Assembly (NCBI GenBank): GCA_030836365.1
Contig: JAURQB010000188.1
Location: 1-5,949 of the forward strand
DNA: 5,949 nucleotides
Direction of reading: 5' to 3'
DNA from: Bdellovibrionota bacterium
GTDB lineage: Bacteria; Bdellovibrionota; Bacteriovoracia; Bacteriovoracales; Bacteriovoracaceae
The notes beneath the pieces were generated by a model. The model was not told the origin of the DNA, searched no databases, and saw only the letters and a list, made by a program, of their open reading frames with translations. Positions within the stretch are counted from its first letter, which is position 1. The number at the start of each line of letters is the position of its first letter. Below are positions 1 to 5,855 of the stretch, piece by piece. Made by a program: the position numbers and the translations under genes.

Positions 1-714
1 AGAAGAAAAAATAGAAAAAGAATCTTCTCTGTATCAGGAACGTTAAATAAAGATATTACAACTCCAGTTAAGATCGCCAAAGATTTAGAGAAAAGAGTTG
101 CTGAGTTCACCTCTGGTTTTCCAGAGGTTGATATTGAGTTCGGTGGAGAAAATAAGGACACTAAAGAGTCAATGGTTAGACTTGCAACTAGTGGCGCTAT
201 TTCAATGGTCTCCATATTCTTTGTACTTATTTTAATGTTTGCTAGTTTTGGCCAGCCTCTTGTTATTATGAGTGCGATCCCTCTAGGCATGATTGGGGTT
301 ATCATAAGTTTTAAAATTTTCGGATTGTCTCTTGGTTTTATGGCATTGATGGGAGTTGTCGCTCTGATAGGAGTTGTTGTTAATGACTCTATTGTTTTAG
401 TCAATTTTATTAATATAAAGGCGGGGGAGCTTGAGGATTTAAAAGAAGCTATCGTCACAGCTTGTGAGAGTAGACTTCGTCCAGTTATTTTAACTACCGT
501 GACAACGGTCGCAGGGCTACTTCCCGTTGCTCATGCACCAAATGGTGATCCATTTTTAAAACCAATGGCGCTCAGCTTTGCTTATGGGCTTTTGTTTGCG
601 ACTTTTGTCACGCTCGTGTTTGTTCCTAATTTATATTTGGTATATCGAAATATATTGAGCTTTTTTGATAGATTATTCAGCAAGAGAAAAAACGCAGAGG
701 AAGTTCTGTCTTAA
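1..714 (+). CDS. RND-family efflux transporter, C-terminal part (5' end outside window)
   Basis: The reading frame is open from base 1, so the gene enters from the left; about 237 C-terminal residues are visible and the stop is TAA at 712-714. The first ~57 residues look like the end of the second periplasmic (porter) domain, including a Phe-Gly-Gly-Glu-Asn stretch just before the membrane part. Five hydrophobic segments follow, matching TM8-TM12 of AcrB-like proteins. TM10 carries the family hallmark GVVVNDSIVLV. The next loop and TM11 carry ESRLRPVILTTVTTVAGLLP, and TM12 ends in VPNLYLVY; all are typical of the HAE1/AcrB branch. The protein should sit in the inner membrane and use the proton gradient to expel drugs, lipids or other compounds through a tripartite complex. 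Substrate cannot be told from this end, and the TM4 proton-relay residues are not in view. The stop codon directly abuts that of the convergent zinc-ribbon gene. Confidence 0.93.
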   Translation, partial: RRKNRKRIFSVSGTLNKDITTPVKIAKDLEKRVAEFTSGFPEVDIEFGGENKDTKESMVRLATSGAISMVSIFFVLILMFASFGQPLVIMSAIPLGMIGVIISFKIFGLSLGFMALMGVVALIGVVVNDSIVLVNFINIKAGELEDLKEAIVTACESRLRPVILTTVTTVAGLLPVAHAPNGDPFLKPMALSFAYGLLFATFVTLVFVPNLYLVYRNILSFFDRLFSKRKNAEEVLS

Positions 715-1428
715 TTAGTATCGAACGTCTAAGGACGTAAGAATCCTGCCGCAAGTTGTACAAAATGCTAAAGATCTCATGGCATTAACCTCTGCTATTA
801 ATGATTGATCCAGTTGGGTCATGCAGCTTGTGCACCTTTTTTGATCCATGAATGTGACAGCGGGTGATTTTTGACTCTCAAGTTGTTTAAATACTTTAGA
901 CGTATTATCGTCAAGCAGTGCGAACAGTTCTTTCTTTCTGTTTTCTATTGTTAAAATTTTACTTTGTGTGTCTGAATTAATTTCAGCGACTTCTGTTTTT
1001 AATACTCTTAGGCTTTCGTTAGACCCAGATTCAAAGTTTTTTGACTCTTTAATTTCCGATTCAAGCAGCTCAGACTTTTCCCATAGATCCATGATGAGTG
1101 ATTCAGATTCTTCTTGCTTTGGTTTTAATACTGAAATTTCTCTCTCACTTGCTTGCACTTGAGTTTGGCTTGTTGCACTTGAGGCATTTTTTTCGGTTCT
1201 CTCAATTTTTAAAATTATCTCCGCATTGAGAGATTCTGCAGAAATTATTTCTTTTTTGAGCTCTGTAAGTAGTGTGTTTTTTTCTTGGATTTCATTAAGT
1301 GTGCGATCGATGTTTTTTTCAACGAAAGTGATTCGATTATTTTCTTCTTCTATTTTTAACTGAAGGTTCTTGATTTTCTTTTCACAAGACTGAAGTTCTA
1401 GCAAATGGTTAAAAGACTCTTTGTTCAT
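715..1428 (-). CDS. Coiled-coil protein with C-terminal C4 zinc ribbon (FlgZ/HP0958- or CdsZ-like)
   Basis: The 237-residue protein has two parts. Residues ~5-185 are rich in Glu, Lys, Leu, Ser and Ile in a heptad-like pattern, indicating a long antiparallel coiled coil. The C-terminus has two cysteine pairs, C199-x2-C202 and C223-x2-C226 (ending CTTCGRIL), which is the C4-type zinc ribbon of the zf-RING_7 family. In Helicobacter the family member HP0958/FlgZ binds sigma-54 (RpoN) and flagellin mRNA; in Chlamydia, CdsZ acts with type III secretion. Most relatives are uncharacterised, so an adaptor or chaperone role is inference. I chose ATG at 1426-1428 because GGAAAG (1434-1439) sits 5 nt upstream. 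An in-frame GTG at 1432-1434 would add two residues but lies almost on top of that ribosome binding site. The gene diverges from aroC and converges on the RND gene with no spacing between stops. Confidence 0.88.
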   Translation of the reverse strand: MNKESFNHLLELQSCEKKIKNLQLKIEEENNRITFVEKNIDRTLNEIQEKNTLLTELKKEIISAESLNAEIILKIERTEKNASSATSQTQVQASEREISVLKPKQEESESLIMDLWEKSELLESEIKESKNFESGSNESLRVLKTEVAEINSDTQSKILTIENRKKELFALLDDNTSKVFKQLESQKSPAVTFMDQKRCTSCMTQLDQSLIAEVNAMRSLAFCTTCGRILTSLDVRY

Positions 1429-1466
1429 TTTCACTTTCCGATGTATTAAAAAAATTGAATTTCCAT

Positions 1467-1472
1467 TATAAT
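1467..1472 (+). promoter_or_regulatory. Putative -10 box of the aro operon promoter
   Basis: A perfect TATAAT lies 53 bp before the aroC start, in the only non-coding gap upstream of the operon. The matching -35 is poor: TATTAA at 1444-1449 with a 17-bp spacer. The promoter may therefore be weak, activator-dependent or need a different sigma factor. The predicted start near 1479-1480 places a stem-loop at the very 5' end of the mRNA. Confidence 0.45.
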
Positions 1473-1496
1473 AGAAATCTCCTCGAACATTGTCGC
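1468..1496 (-). promoter_or_regulatory. Putative sigma-70 promoter of the zinc-ribbon gene
   Basis: On the minus strand GCGACA (1491-1496, 4 of 6 matches to TTGACA) is followed after 17 bp by TATTAT (1468-1473, 5 of 6 matches to TATAAT). Transcription would begin near 1461, about 33 nt ahead of the ATG. The -10 overlaps the aroC -10 on the other strand. This is a pattern match only. Confidence 0.4.
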
Positions 1497-1500
1497 GAGG
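1481..1500 (+). promoter_or_regulatory. Inverted repeat in the aroC leader (5' stem-loop or operator)
   Basis: CCTCG (1481-1485) and CGAGG (1496-1500) form a perfect 5-bp GC-rich inverted repeat around a 10-nt loop. It lies just downstream of the aroC -10 and just upstream of the minus-strand -10, so as DNA it could be an operator covering both promoters. As RNA it would be a 5'-terminal hairpin on the operon mRNA. There is no T-tract, so it is not a terminator, and I see no Trp, Tyr or Phe leader peptide or T-box in the short leader. The function is inferred from position only. Confidence 0.35.
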
Positions 1501-1525
1501 CAGGATTAATCATTGAGGTCAATAT

Positions 1526-2503
1526 ATGAGAGGAAACACTTTCGGTAAACTACTATCTATCACTAGTTTTGGTGAGTCCCACGGTCAAGCAATGGGCGTC
1601 ATCATTGATGGTGTTCCGTCCAATCTAGAGTTTTCTTTAACTGAATTACAAGCAGATCTATATCGTAGAGCGCCGGGAAAAGTAAAAGGGACAACAGCGA
1701 GAAATGAACCAGATCAAGCCAAAGTCTTATCTGGGATCTATCAAGGAAAAACGTTAGGCTCTCCTATAATGGTGATGGTTGAAAATAAGAATCAACGAAG
1801 TCAGGATTACGATAAAATAAAAACCGAGCTTCGCCCAGGACATGCGGATCAAACGACAATAGACAAGTTTGGCATTCGTGATCATCGTGGAGGAGGACGA
1901 AGTTCTGGGCGAGAAACCTTGGCGCGTGTTATCGGTGGATATTTTGCCAAGTTAGTCATCCCTAAAGTTGAGGTAACCGCATTTACGAGAAGAATGGGAG
2001 AGCTTGAATTTAAAGAGGGCGGGAATATCACAGCTCCTTACTATCTCCCTGGAATAGCTGATGACGAAATTGCTGAATATTTAACTCAACTTAAAAAAGA
2101 GGGAGACTCATGCGGAGGGGTTGTACAGGTTGTAATTAATCATTGCCCCAAGGGTCTTGGCGAGCCTTGTTTTGATAAGTTAAAAGCGGATCTTGGAAAA
2201 GCGATTTTATCTATAGGCGCTTGTGTTGGATTTACTTACGGAGAAGGTGAAAAACTGGCATTCATGCGCGGAAAAGTCGCGACGGCCAATAAGGGTAATT
2301 TTGGTGGCATTGAAGGTGGTATTAGTAATGGCGAAACAATAAAACTTACTGTTTTCGTCAAGCCTACTTCAACCGTCGGCGATAAAGCAAAAGAGGGAAG
2401 GCATGACCCTTGCATTATCCCACGAATGATTCCCGTGATTGAATCCATGGTATACTTAACCCTGGCGGATCATTACTTACGTCAAAAAGCATACCACCAA
2501 TAA
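1526..2503 (+). CDS. aroC: Chorismate synthase
   Basis: The enzyme converts EPSP to chorismate, the last common step before Trp, Tyr, Phe and folate, using reduced FMN without net redox. All three family signatures are present: GESHGQAMG (residues 16-24, with the catalytic-type His19), RPGHAD (103-108, second conserved His106) with RGGGRSSGRET (121-131), and GRHDPC (291-296). At 325 residues it is shorter than the E. coli enzyme (361). By eye, the difference comes from a loop deleted before the GGIEGGISNGE segment, a shorter loop before GRHDPC, and a missing C-terminal tail. The usual SNHAGG reads GNFGG here; plant and fungal enzymes also lack that His. ATG is preceded by TGAGGT (1514-1519), 6 nt away. 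It is the first gene of the aro operon; aroB starts 13 bp downstream. Confidence 0.97.
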   Translation: MRGNTFGKLLSITSFGESHGQAMGVIIDGVPSNLEFSLTELQADLYRRAPGKVKGTTARNEPDQAKVLSGIYQGKTLGSPIMVMVENKNQRSQDYDKIKTELRPGHADQTTIDKFGIRDHRGGGRSSGRETLARVIGGYFAKLVIPKVEVTAFTRRMGELEFKEGGNITAPYYLPGIADDEIAEYLTQLKKEGDSCGGVVQVVINHCPKGLGEPCFDKLKADLGKAILSIGACVGFTYGEGEKLAFMRGKVATANKGNFGGIEGGISNGETIKLTVFVKPTSTVGDKAKEGRHDPCIIPRMIPVIESMVYLTLADHYLRQKAYHQ

Positions 2504-2516
2504 AACAAGAGAATTT

Positions 2517-3554
2517 ATGGTTATTTCACAAATCTTAAAAGTAAATTTTAGTGAGCTAAAGCAGGATTTAAATAAAATACCGAGTGATTTAATTTTATTT
2601 GTTGTTGATAGTGAAATTCAAAAAGAATATCCAGAGCAAATAAAAGATCTTCAGGGACTAGATCAAAAGAGAGTTCTCTCTTTTGTTTGTTCTAGTGGTG
2701 AAAATGCTAAAAGTTTTGATGAGTATCAAAATGGTTTAAATTTTTTTCTTGAAAAAAATATTCATCGGAAGGCTCATTTAATTGCCATTGGTGGAGGGGC
2801 TTGTACGGACCTTGGAGGGTTTATTGCTTCCACTCTTCTTCGAGGTGTTAACTGGAGTAATGTTCCAACTACATTGCTGGGAATGGTCGATGCGGCAATA
2901 GGTGGAAAAACGGCAATCAATTCTAAGTATGGAAAGAATTTAATTGGCTCATTTTATATGCCAAAGTCCGTTTATATTAATACGGAATTTTTAACCTCTC
3001 TGCCTGCGGATGAGTACAATTCAGGCGTAGGAGAGATTATTAAATATGGCATGATAAATGGTGATATTTATCAATCTATTATTCAGAGAAAAGAAATTTC
3101 AGAAATAATCACTGAGTGTGCACTTTATAAAAATTCGATTGTATTGAATGATTTTAAAGAGTCGGGATTACGACAAATCTTAAATTATGGACACACCTTC
3201 GGCCATGCTATTGAAAAATATTATCAGATTAGTCATGGTGAAGCTGTTTTTTGGGGAATGTATTTAATTGGGCATTTGTTTGAAGGTAACGAGGATCTTG
3301 AGAATTTAATTAAGCTAAATGCGGCATTTGATAATCCTTTTTCTAAACCACCGTGGCTTCATAAAACGATACCAGTTCAAAATTTCCTGGAATTTATTAA
3401 AAAAGATAAAAAGAAAACAGATGATGGAAATGTAAACCTTGTCTTGTCTCAAAACAACTGTGCTGAAATCAAAAATTATAGCCTGCTTGAGATAGAGAAA
3501 GTTTTTAATAATAAATTAGACGAGCTAAAGAAAATTGAAATTAAAAATAACTAA
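2517..3554 (+). CDS. aroB: 3-dehydroquinate synthase
   Basis: The enzyme cyclises DAHP to 3-dehydroquinate (shikimate pathway step 2), using bound NAD+ and a divalent metal in the cytoplasm. The N-terminal ~85 residues are a divergent nucleotide-binding domain. GGGACTDLGGF (92-102) is the NAD-binding glycine loop. VPTTLLGMVDAAIGGKTAIN (116-135) holds the substrate-binding region with Lys131. GKNLIGSFYMPK (139-150) and GEIIKYG (172-178) follow. Metal ligands are expected to be Glu173, His226 (in NYGHTFGHAIE) and His240 (in SHGEAV). KKDKK (295-299) matches the conserved C-terminal lysine cluster. The length of 345 is slightly below E. coli (362). CAAGAGA at 2506-2512 is a fair ribosome binding site. 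The last 20 bp overlap aroA. The middle of the domain is well conserved and I see no lost catalytic residue. Confidence 0.96.
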   Translation: MVISQILKVNFSELKQDLNKIPSDLILFVVDSEIQKEYPEQIKDLQGLDQKRVLSFVCSSGENAKSFDEYQNGLNFFLEKNIHRKAHLIAIGGGACTDLGGFIASTLLRGVNWSNVPTTLLGMVDAAIGGKTAINSKYGKNLIGSFYMPKSVYINTEFLTSLPADEYNSGVGEIIKYGMINGDIYQSIIQRKEISEIITECALYKNSIVLNDFKESGLRQILNYGHTFGHAIEKYYQISHGEAVFWGMYLIGHLFEGNEDLENLIKLNAAFDNPFSKPPWLHKTIPVQNFLEFIKKDKKKTDDGNVNLVLSQNNCAEIKNYSLLEIEKVFNNKLDELKKIEIKNN

Positions 3555-4752
3555 GGGGAATATAAAAGAACACATCACCGTCCCGGCCAGCAAGTCGTGG
3601 GCGAATCGGTATCTGATATTAGCTGCCATCTCCAAAGAACCTACTACCGTAAAAAATTGTCCTGACTCAACAGATGTAGAGGCAATGATAAAATCTTTTT
3701 TACATATAGGTTTAAAGGTCGCTCGAAGTGGCGCAGATGTTATTGTTTCAAATTCATTTCCTGAATGTGAGAGCGAAACAGTTGGAAGCGTTATTGAGCT
3801 AGAAAGCGGAGATGGGGGAACGACGAATCGATTTCTACTTCCTCTGCTTTCAAGAGGTATGAAAGATTACATTATTAAAACTAGTTTTGAGTTTCTGCAA
3901 CGACCAAAAAAAGAGTTTGTGGATATCTTTCAAAAATATGGAATGAATTTAGAGTCTGGAGGGGATCAATTTTGGCTAAAAGTTTATGGCGGCCACAAAT
4001 TTAATTCATCCAAAATTCATGTTGATTGTTCAAAATCCACACAGTTTATTTCAGGTTTAATGCTCGCTTATGCCGATATGCCAATTGAATTTGTTGCTGA
4101 AAATTTGAAAAGCTCCGAATCTTATTATGAAATGACCAAAAGATCGATCGTTGAATTTAAAAGTGGGAGTACTGAATTTATTACTCCAGTTGATTTTAGC
4201 AGTCTATCTTATCCTCTTGTTTTTTCGATAGATCAGCAGGAAATAAATTTCACAAACTGCATGAGTGTCGACAAATTTCAAGCGGATAGTTTTTTGATAG
4301 AATTTTTAAAACATAAAGGCGTTCATTTTGATTTTTGCAAAGATGGTCTTTTTGTAAAATCTAAAAACTTTAACAAGTCTCCATTTAAGTTATCTTGTCG
4401 TGGTTTTCCTGATCTTGTGCCTTCTCTCGTTTTTCTTATGTGTTTATGTGAGGGGGAAAGTCAGTTAATGGAACTTGAGGTTTTAACTTATAAAGAATCA
4501 GATCGATTTAATGAGATGGTAAAAATACTCTTAGCGGCAGGGGTTCCGCATAAAGTTGATCATGAAAGTTTTTCTCTTTCTATTAACGGCCCTGTAAGTA
4601 AAATAAATAATGCTAATTTCGATTTACCGCCAGATCACCGAATGGTGATGCTTGCTTCTATGCTGGTTAAAAGGTTTGGAGAGGGAAGTGTTAATCAAGC
4701 GTCACATGTTAAAAAATCGTATCCTAATTTTTTTAAAGATTTTGATGTATGA
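3535..4752 (+). CDS. aroA: 3-phosphoshikimate 1-carboxyvinyltransferase (EPSP synthase)
   Basis: The enzyme transfers the enolpyruvyl group of PEP to shikimate 3-phosphate (step 6). Conserved residues (E. coli equivalents in brackets) are Lys20-Ser21 and Arg25 (K22, S23, R27), GDGGTTNR 92-99 with Gly95 (G96), Arg123 (R124), Ser168-Thr169-Gln170 (S169-S170-Q171), Asp293 (D313, general base), Lys320-Glu321 (K340-E341), His368-Arg369 (H385-R386) and Lys394 (K411). The residue after Arg99 is Phe, not the Pro101 of class I enzymes. At 405 residues it is shorter than E. coli (427). The start is TTG at 3535, inside the end of aroB. No other standard start is available before the essential PASKSWANR motif, and the TTG gives the usual ~20-residue lead-in. 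Only a weak AAAGA lies upstream, so translation probably depends on coupling to aroB. The stop TGA shares ATGA with the next gene. Confidence 0.96.
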   Translation: MKLKITKGNIKEHITVPASKSWANRYLILAAISKEPTTVKNCPDSTDVEAMIKSFLHIGLKVARSGADVIVSNSFPECESETVGSVIELESGDGGTTNRFLLPLLSRGMKDYIIKTSFEFLQRPKKEFVDIFQKYGMNLESGGDQFWLKVYGGHKFNSSKIHVDCSKSTQFISGLMLAYADMPIEFVAENLKSSESYYEMTKRSIVEFKSGSTEFITPVDFSSLSYPLVFSIDQQEINFTNCMSVDKFQADSFLIEFLKHKGVHFDFCKDGLFVKSKNFNKSPFKLSCRGFPDLVPSLVFLMCLCEGESQLMELEVLTYKESDRFNEMVKILLAAGVPHKVDHESFSLSINGPVSKINNANFDLPPDHRMVMLASMLVKRFGEGSVNQASHVKKSYPNFFKDFDV

Positions 4753-5537
4753 AAAAAAATTTATTGATCATTTTTATTTTTGCCAGTAAAACTTATGGCC
4801 TTGAGTGTCCCAGTGATGCCTATCAAGTTGATGTTGATATATCATTTTCTCAAAAGAAAACGTCCTTTTGTCAAAAGAGTTACAATGGGGAATTTGTTAA
4901 ACATGGTCCAGAGATTACTTTTGATCTAAAAGGCAATATTCTTGAAGAGAATTACTATGATCATGATTCTAAGGTTGCAAAGCCACTTGAAAAGACTCCA
5001 AGTGATGGTGTGGATTCTCCCTGCAAGTGGGGTGAAGAATACGCACGAAAAATGATGGAAGGCTTATTTGTTAGTGATATTAGTAGTTTTTTTTCTAAAA
5101 AAGAACGTACGGTGATGAAGTGCAAAAAATGTTGCAAGGCTTTTCCCAAAAAACGAATTAATTTTTTTATTTCTGGAAAACCATACACAAATAAACTTGG
5201 AGAGAGAGAAGATTGTAAATTTAAAGGTGATTTAATTTTTAAGTTTGATGAAAAAATTAAAACTGAATTTGAAATAAGAAATGAACTATTTTTTGATAAA
5301 CTTAAGATTTCATATGAGCTAACGAAGAATGTTAAAAATAAAGTAACAGAAGTGAAGGCAACAATTCTGAAAGGAGAATTAAGCCATAAAAATAATGAAA
5401 AGCGAGTCGTTTTTTCAGGTGAACAGGTCTTTGAGATTAAATCTGGAGAACTGATGACTAATGGGGGGCGACGAGGTCTTTATAGTCAGCCTCTTAAGAT
5501 TAAAATTCATGCTTGGAATAAGACAAAGTGCGATTAG
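4749..5537 (+). CDS. Exported cysteine-containing protein of unknown family
   Basis: I do not recognise this 262-residue protein. Residues 1-17 form a Sec signal peptide: Lys-Lys, then the hydrophobic core LLIIFIFA, with a likely cut after TYG. The sequence before Cys20 (GLE) is not a lipobox, so a soluble periplasmic or secreted protein is more likely than a lipoprotein. There are eight cysteines (20, 41, 92, 125, 128, 129, 156, 261), including a CKKCC cluster, so disulfides or metal binding are possible. Residues ~45-72 (NGEFVKHGPEITFDLKGN, then a tyrosine-rich turn) resemble one MORN/YwqK-type repeat. The C-terminal half is rich in Lys and alternating hydrophobics, probably beta strands. 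The start overlaps the aroA stop by 4 bp (ATGA) with no clear ribosome binding site, implying coupled translation. A run of eight A bases lies directly after the start G, a possible slippage site. It is real by length, coupling and signal peptide; its function is unknown. Confidence 0.8.
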   Translation: MKKNLLIIFIFASKTYGLECPSDAYQVDVDISFSQKKTSFCQKSYNGEFVKHGPEITFDLKGNILEENYYDHDSKVAKPLEKTPSDGVDSPCKWGEEYARKMMEGLFVSDISSFFSKKERTVMKCKKCCKAFPKKRINFFISGKPYTNKLGEREDCKFKGDLIFKFDEKIKTEFEIRNELFFDKLKISYELTKNVKNKVTEVKATILKGELSHKNNEKRVVFSGEQVFEIKSGELMTNGGRRGLYSQPLKIKIHAWNKTKCD

Positions 5538-5538
5538 C

Positions 5539-5681
5539 TTTAGCGCTGAGCAAGCCCTTGAGCCGTCGAAGCGTGAGCGCCGAGGCGAAACGGGTCAGGA
5601 GCCGGTGGGCAAAAAAATAATTCGATAAATATGTTAGGATTGATGAAAAGAAAGAGTGGTGGGACCAGCTGGATTCGAACC
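5539..5681. repeat. Direct repeat, copy distal to the tRNA (143 bp, 174-bp period)
   Basis: This segment is matched at 5713-5855 with 141 of 143 bases identical; the differences are T5547/A5721 and C5623/T5797. In tRNA transcription direction it begins with the last 25 nt of the tRNA gene (5657-5681), continues through an AT-rich stretch with an A7 run, and ends in a GC-rich core (5542-5610, about 70 % GC by my count). It starts two bases after the stop codon of the upstream exported-protein gene. The near identity indicates a recent duplication or ongoing homogenisation. Confidence 0.95.
5657..5681 (-). pseudogene. tRNA 3'-end fragment (duplicated tRNA-Met tail)
   Basis: These 25 bp are identical to the 3' end of the intact tRNA (5831-5855): the inner two bases of the T-stem 5' strand, the T loop, the 3' strand of the T stem, the 3' acceptor strand and encoded CCA. 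No D arm, anticodon arm or 5' acceptor strand lies upstream of it (5682 onward), so it cannot make a tRNA. It could be a duplication scar, an attachment-site remnant, or a processing signal within a longer tRNA transcript. Confidence 0.9.
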
Positions 5682-5695
5682 TTTCGCCTGCGATG

Positions 5696-5715
5696 AAAAG
5701 TCCAGTGGACTTTTT
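5696..5715. terminator. Perfect palindrome, possible bidirectional terminator
   Basis: AAAAGTCCA (5696-5704) and TGGACTTTT (5706-5714) are perfect inverted repeats around a single G, with one further T at 5715. As RNA this gives a GTCC/GGAC stem with a 3-nt loop flanked by an A-tract and a T-tract on both strands, the layout of a short bidirectional intrinsic terminator. It lies between the two 143-bp repeats and could stop both the aro operon (+) and the tRNA transcript (-). The GC part of the stem is only 4 bp, so it may be weak. Confidence 0.5.
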
Positions 5716-5855
5716 AGCGCAGAGCAAGCCCTTGAGCCGTCGAAGCGTGAGCGCCGAGGCGAAACGGGTCAGGAGCCGGTGGGCAAAAAAATAATTTGAT
5801 AAATATGTTAGGATTGATGAAAAGAAAGAGTGGTGGGACCAGCTGGATTCGAACC
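5713..5855. repeat. Direct repeat, copy joined to the intact tRNA (143 bp, 174-bp period)
   Basis: This is the second copy of the 143-bp unit and probably the parental one, because its right 25 bp are part of a complete tRNA gene. The remaining 118 bp are the tRNA's downstream flank. It is separated from the other copy by 31 bp (5682-5712) that are unlike the tRNA body. Within its GC-rich core GCG-TGAG-CGC and CCGT/ACGG can pair, so a folded trailer RNA is possible on either strand. Confidence 0.95.

Noticed and set aside
725..738. Hairpin ACGTC-TAAG-GACGT as a terminator for the RND gene
   Set aside because: A 5-bp stem with no following T-tract in either direction, and it lies within the zinc-ribbon coding sequence.
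968..1162. Plus-strand 64-codon open frame inside the zinc-ribbon gene
   Set aside because: It is Ser/Asp-rich in the way expected of the complement of a Glu/Lys-rich coiled coil; the minus-strand protein has a clear zinc-ribbon motif.
1501..1525. Amino-acid-responsive leader (trp-type attenuator, T-box or riboswitch) ahead of aroC
   Set aside because: The predicted leader is under 50 nt, without a leader peptide, T-box sequence or terminator/antiterminator pair.
2236..2448. Minus-strand 70-codon open frame inside aroC
   Set aside because: It is antisense to strongly conserved chorismate synthase signatures, with no ribosome binding site or domain of its own.
4961..5188. Minus-strand 75-codon open frame inside the exported-protein gene
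   Set aside because: The plus-strand frame has a signal peptide, coupling to aroA and full length; the antisense frame has none of these.
5500..5727. Minus-strand 75-codon open frame across the repeat, the tRNA fragment and the palindrome
   Set aside because: It runs through a duplicated non-coding tRNA tail and the end of an opposite-strand gene, has no ATG at its start (TTG) and no recognisable protein character; it is best explained as chance openness.
5539..5855. CRISPR array or integrated genomic island bounded by att sites
   Set aside because: There are only two 143-bp copies with a 31-bp gap and no integrase or cargo, so neither an array nor an island is present; at most it is a remnant.
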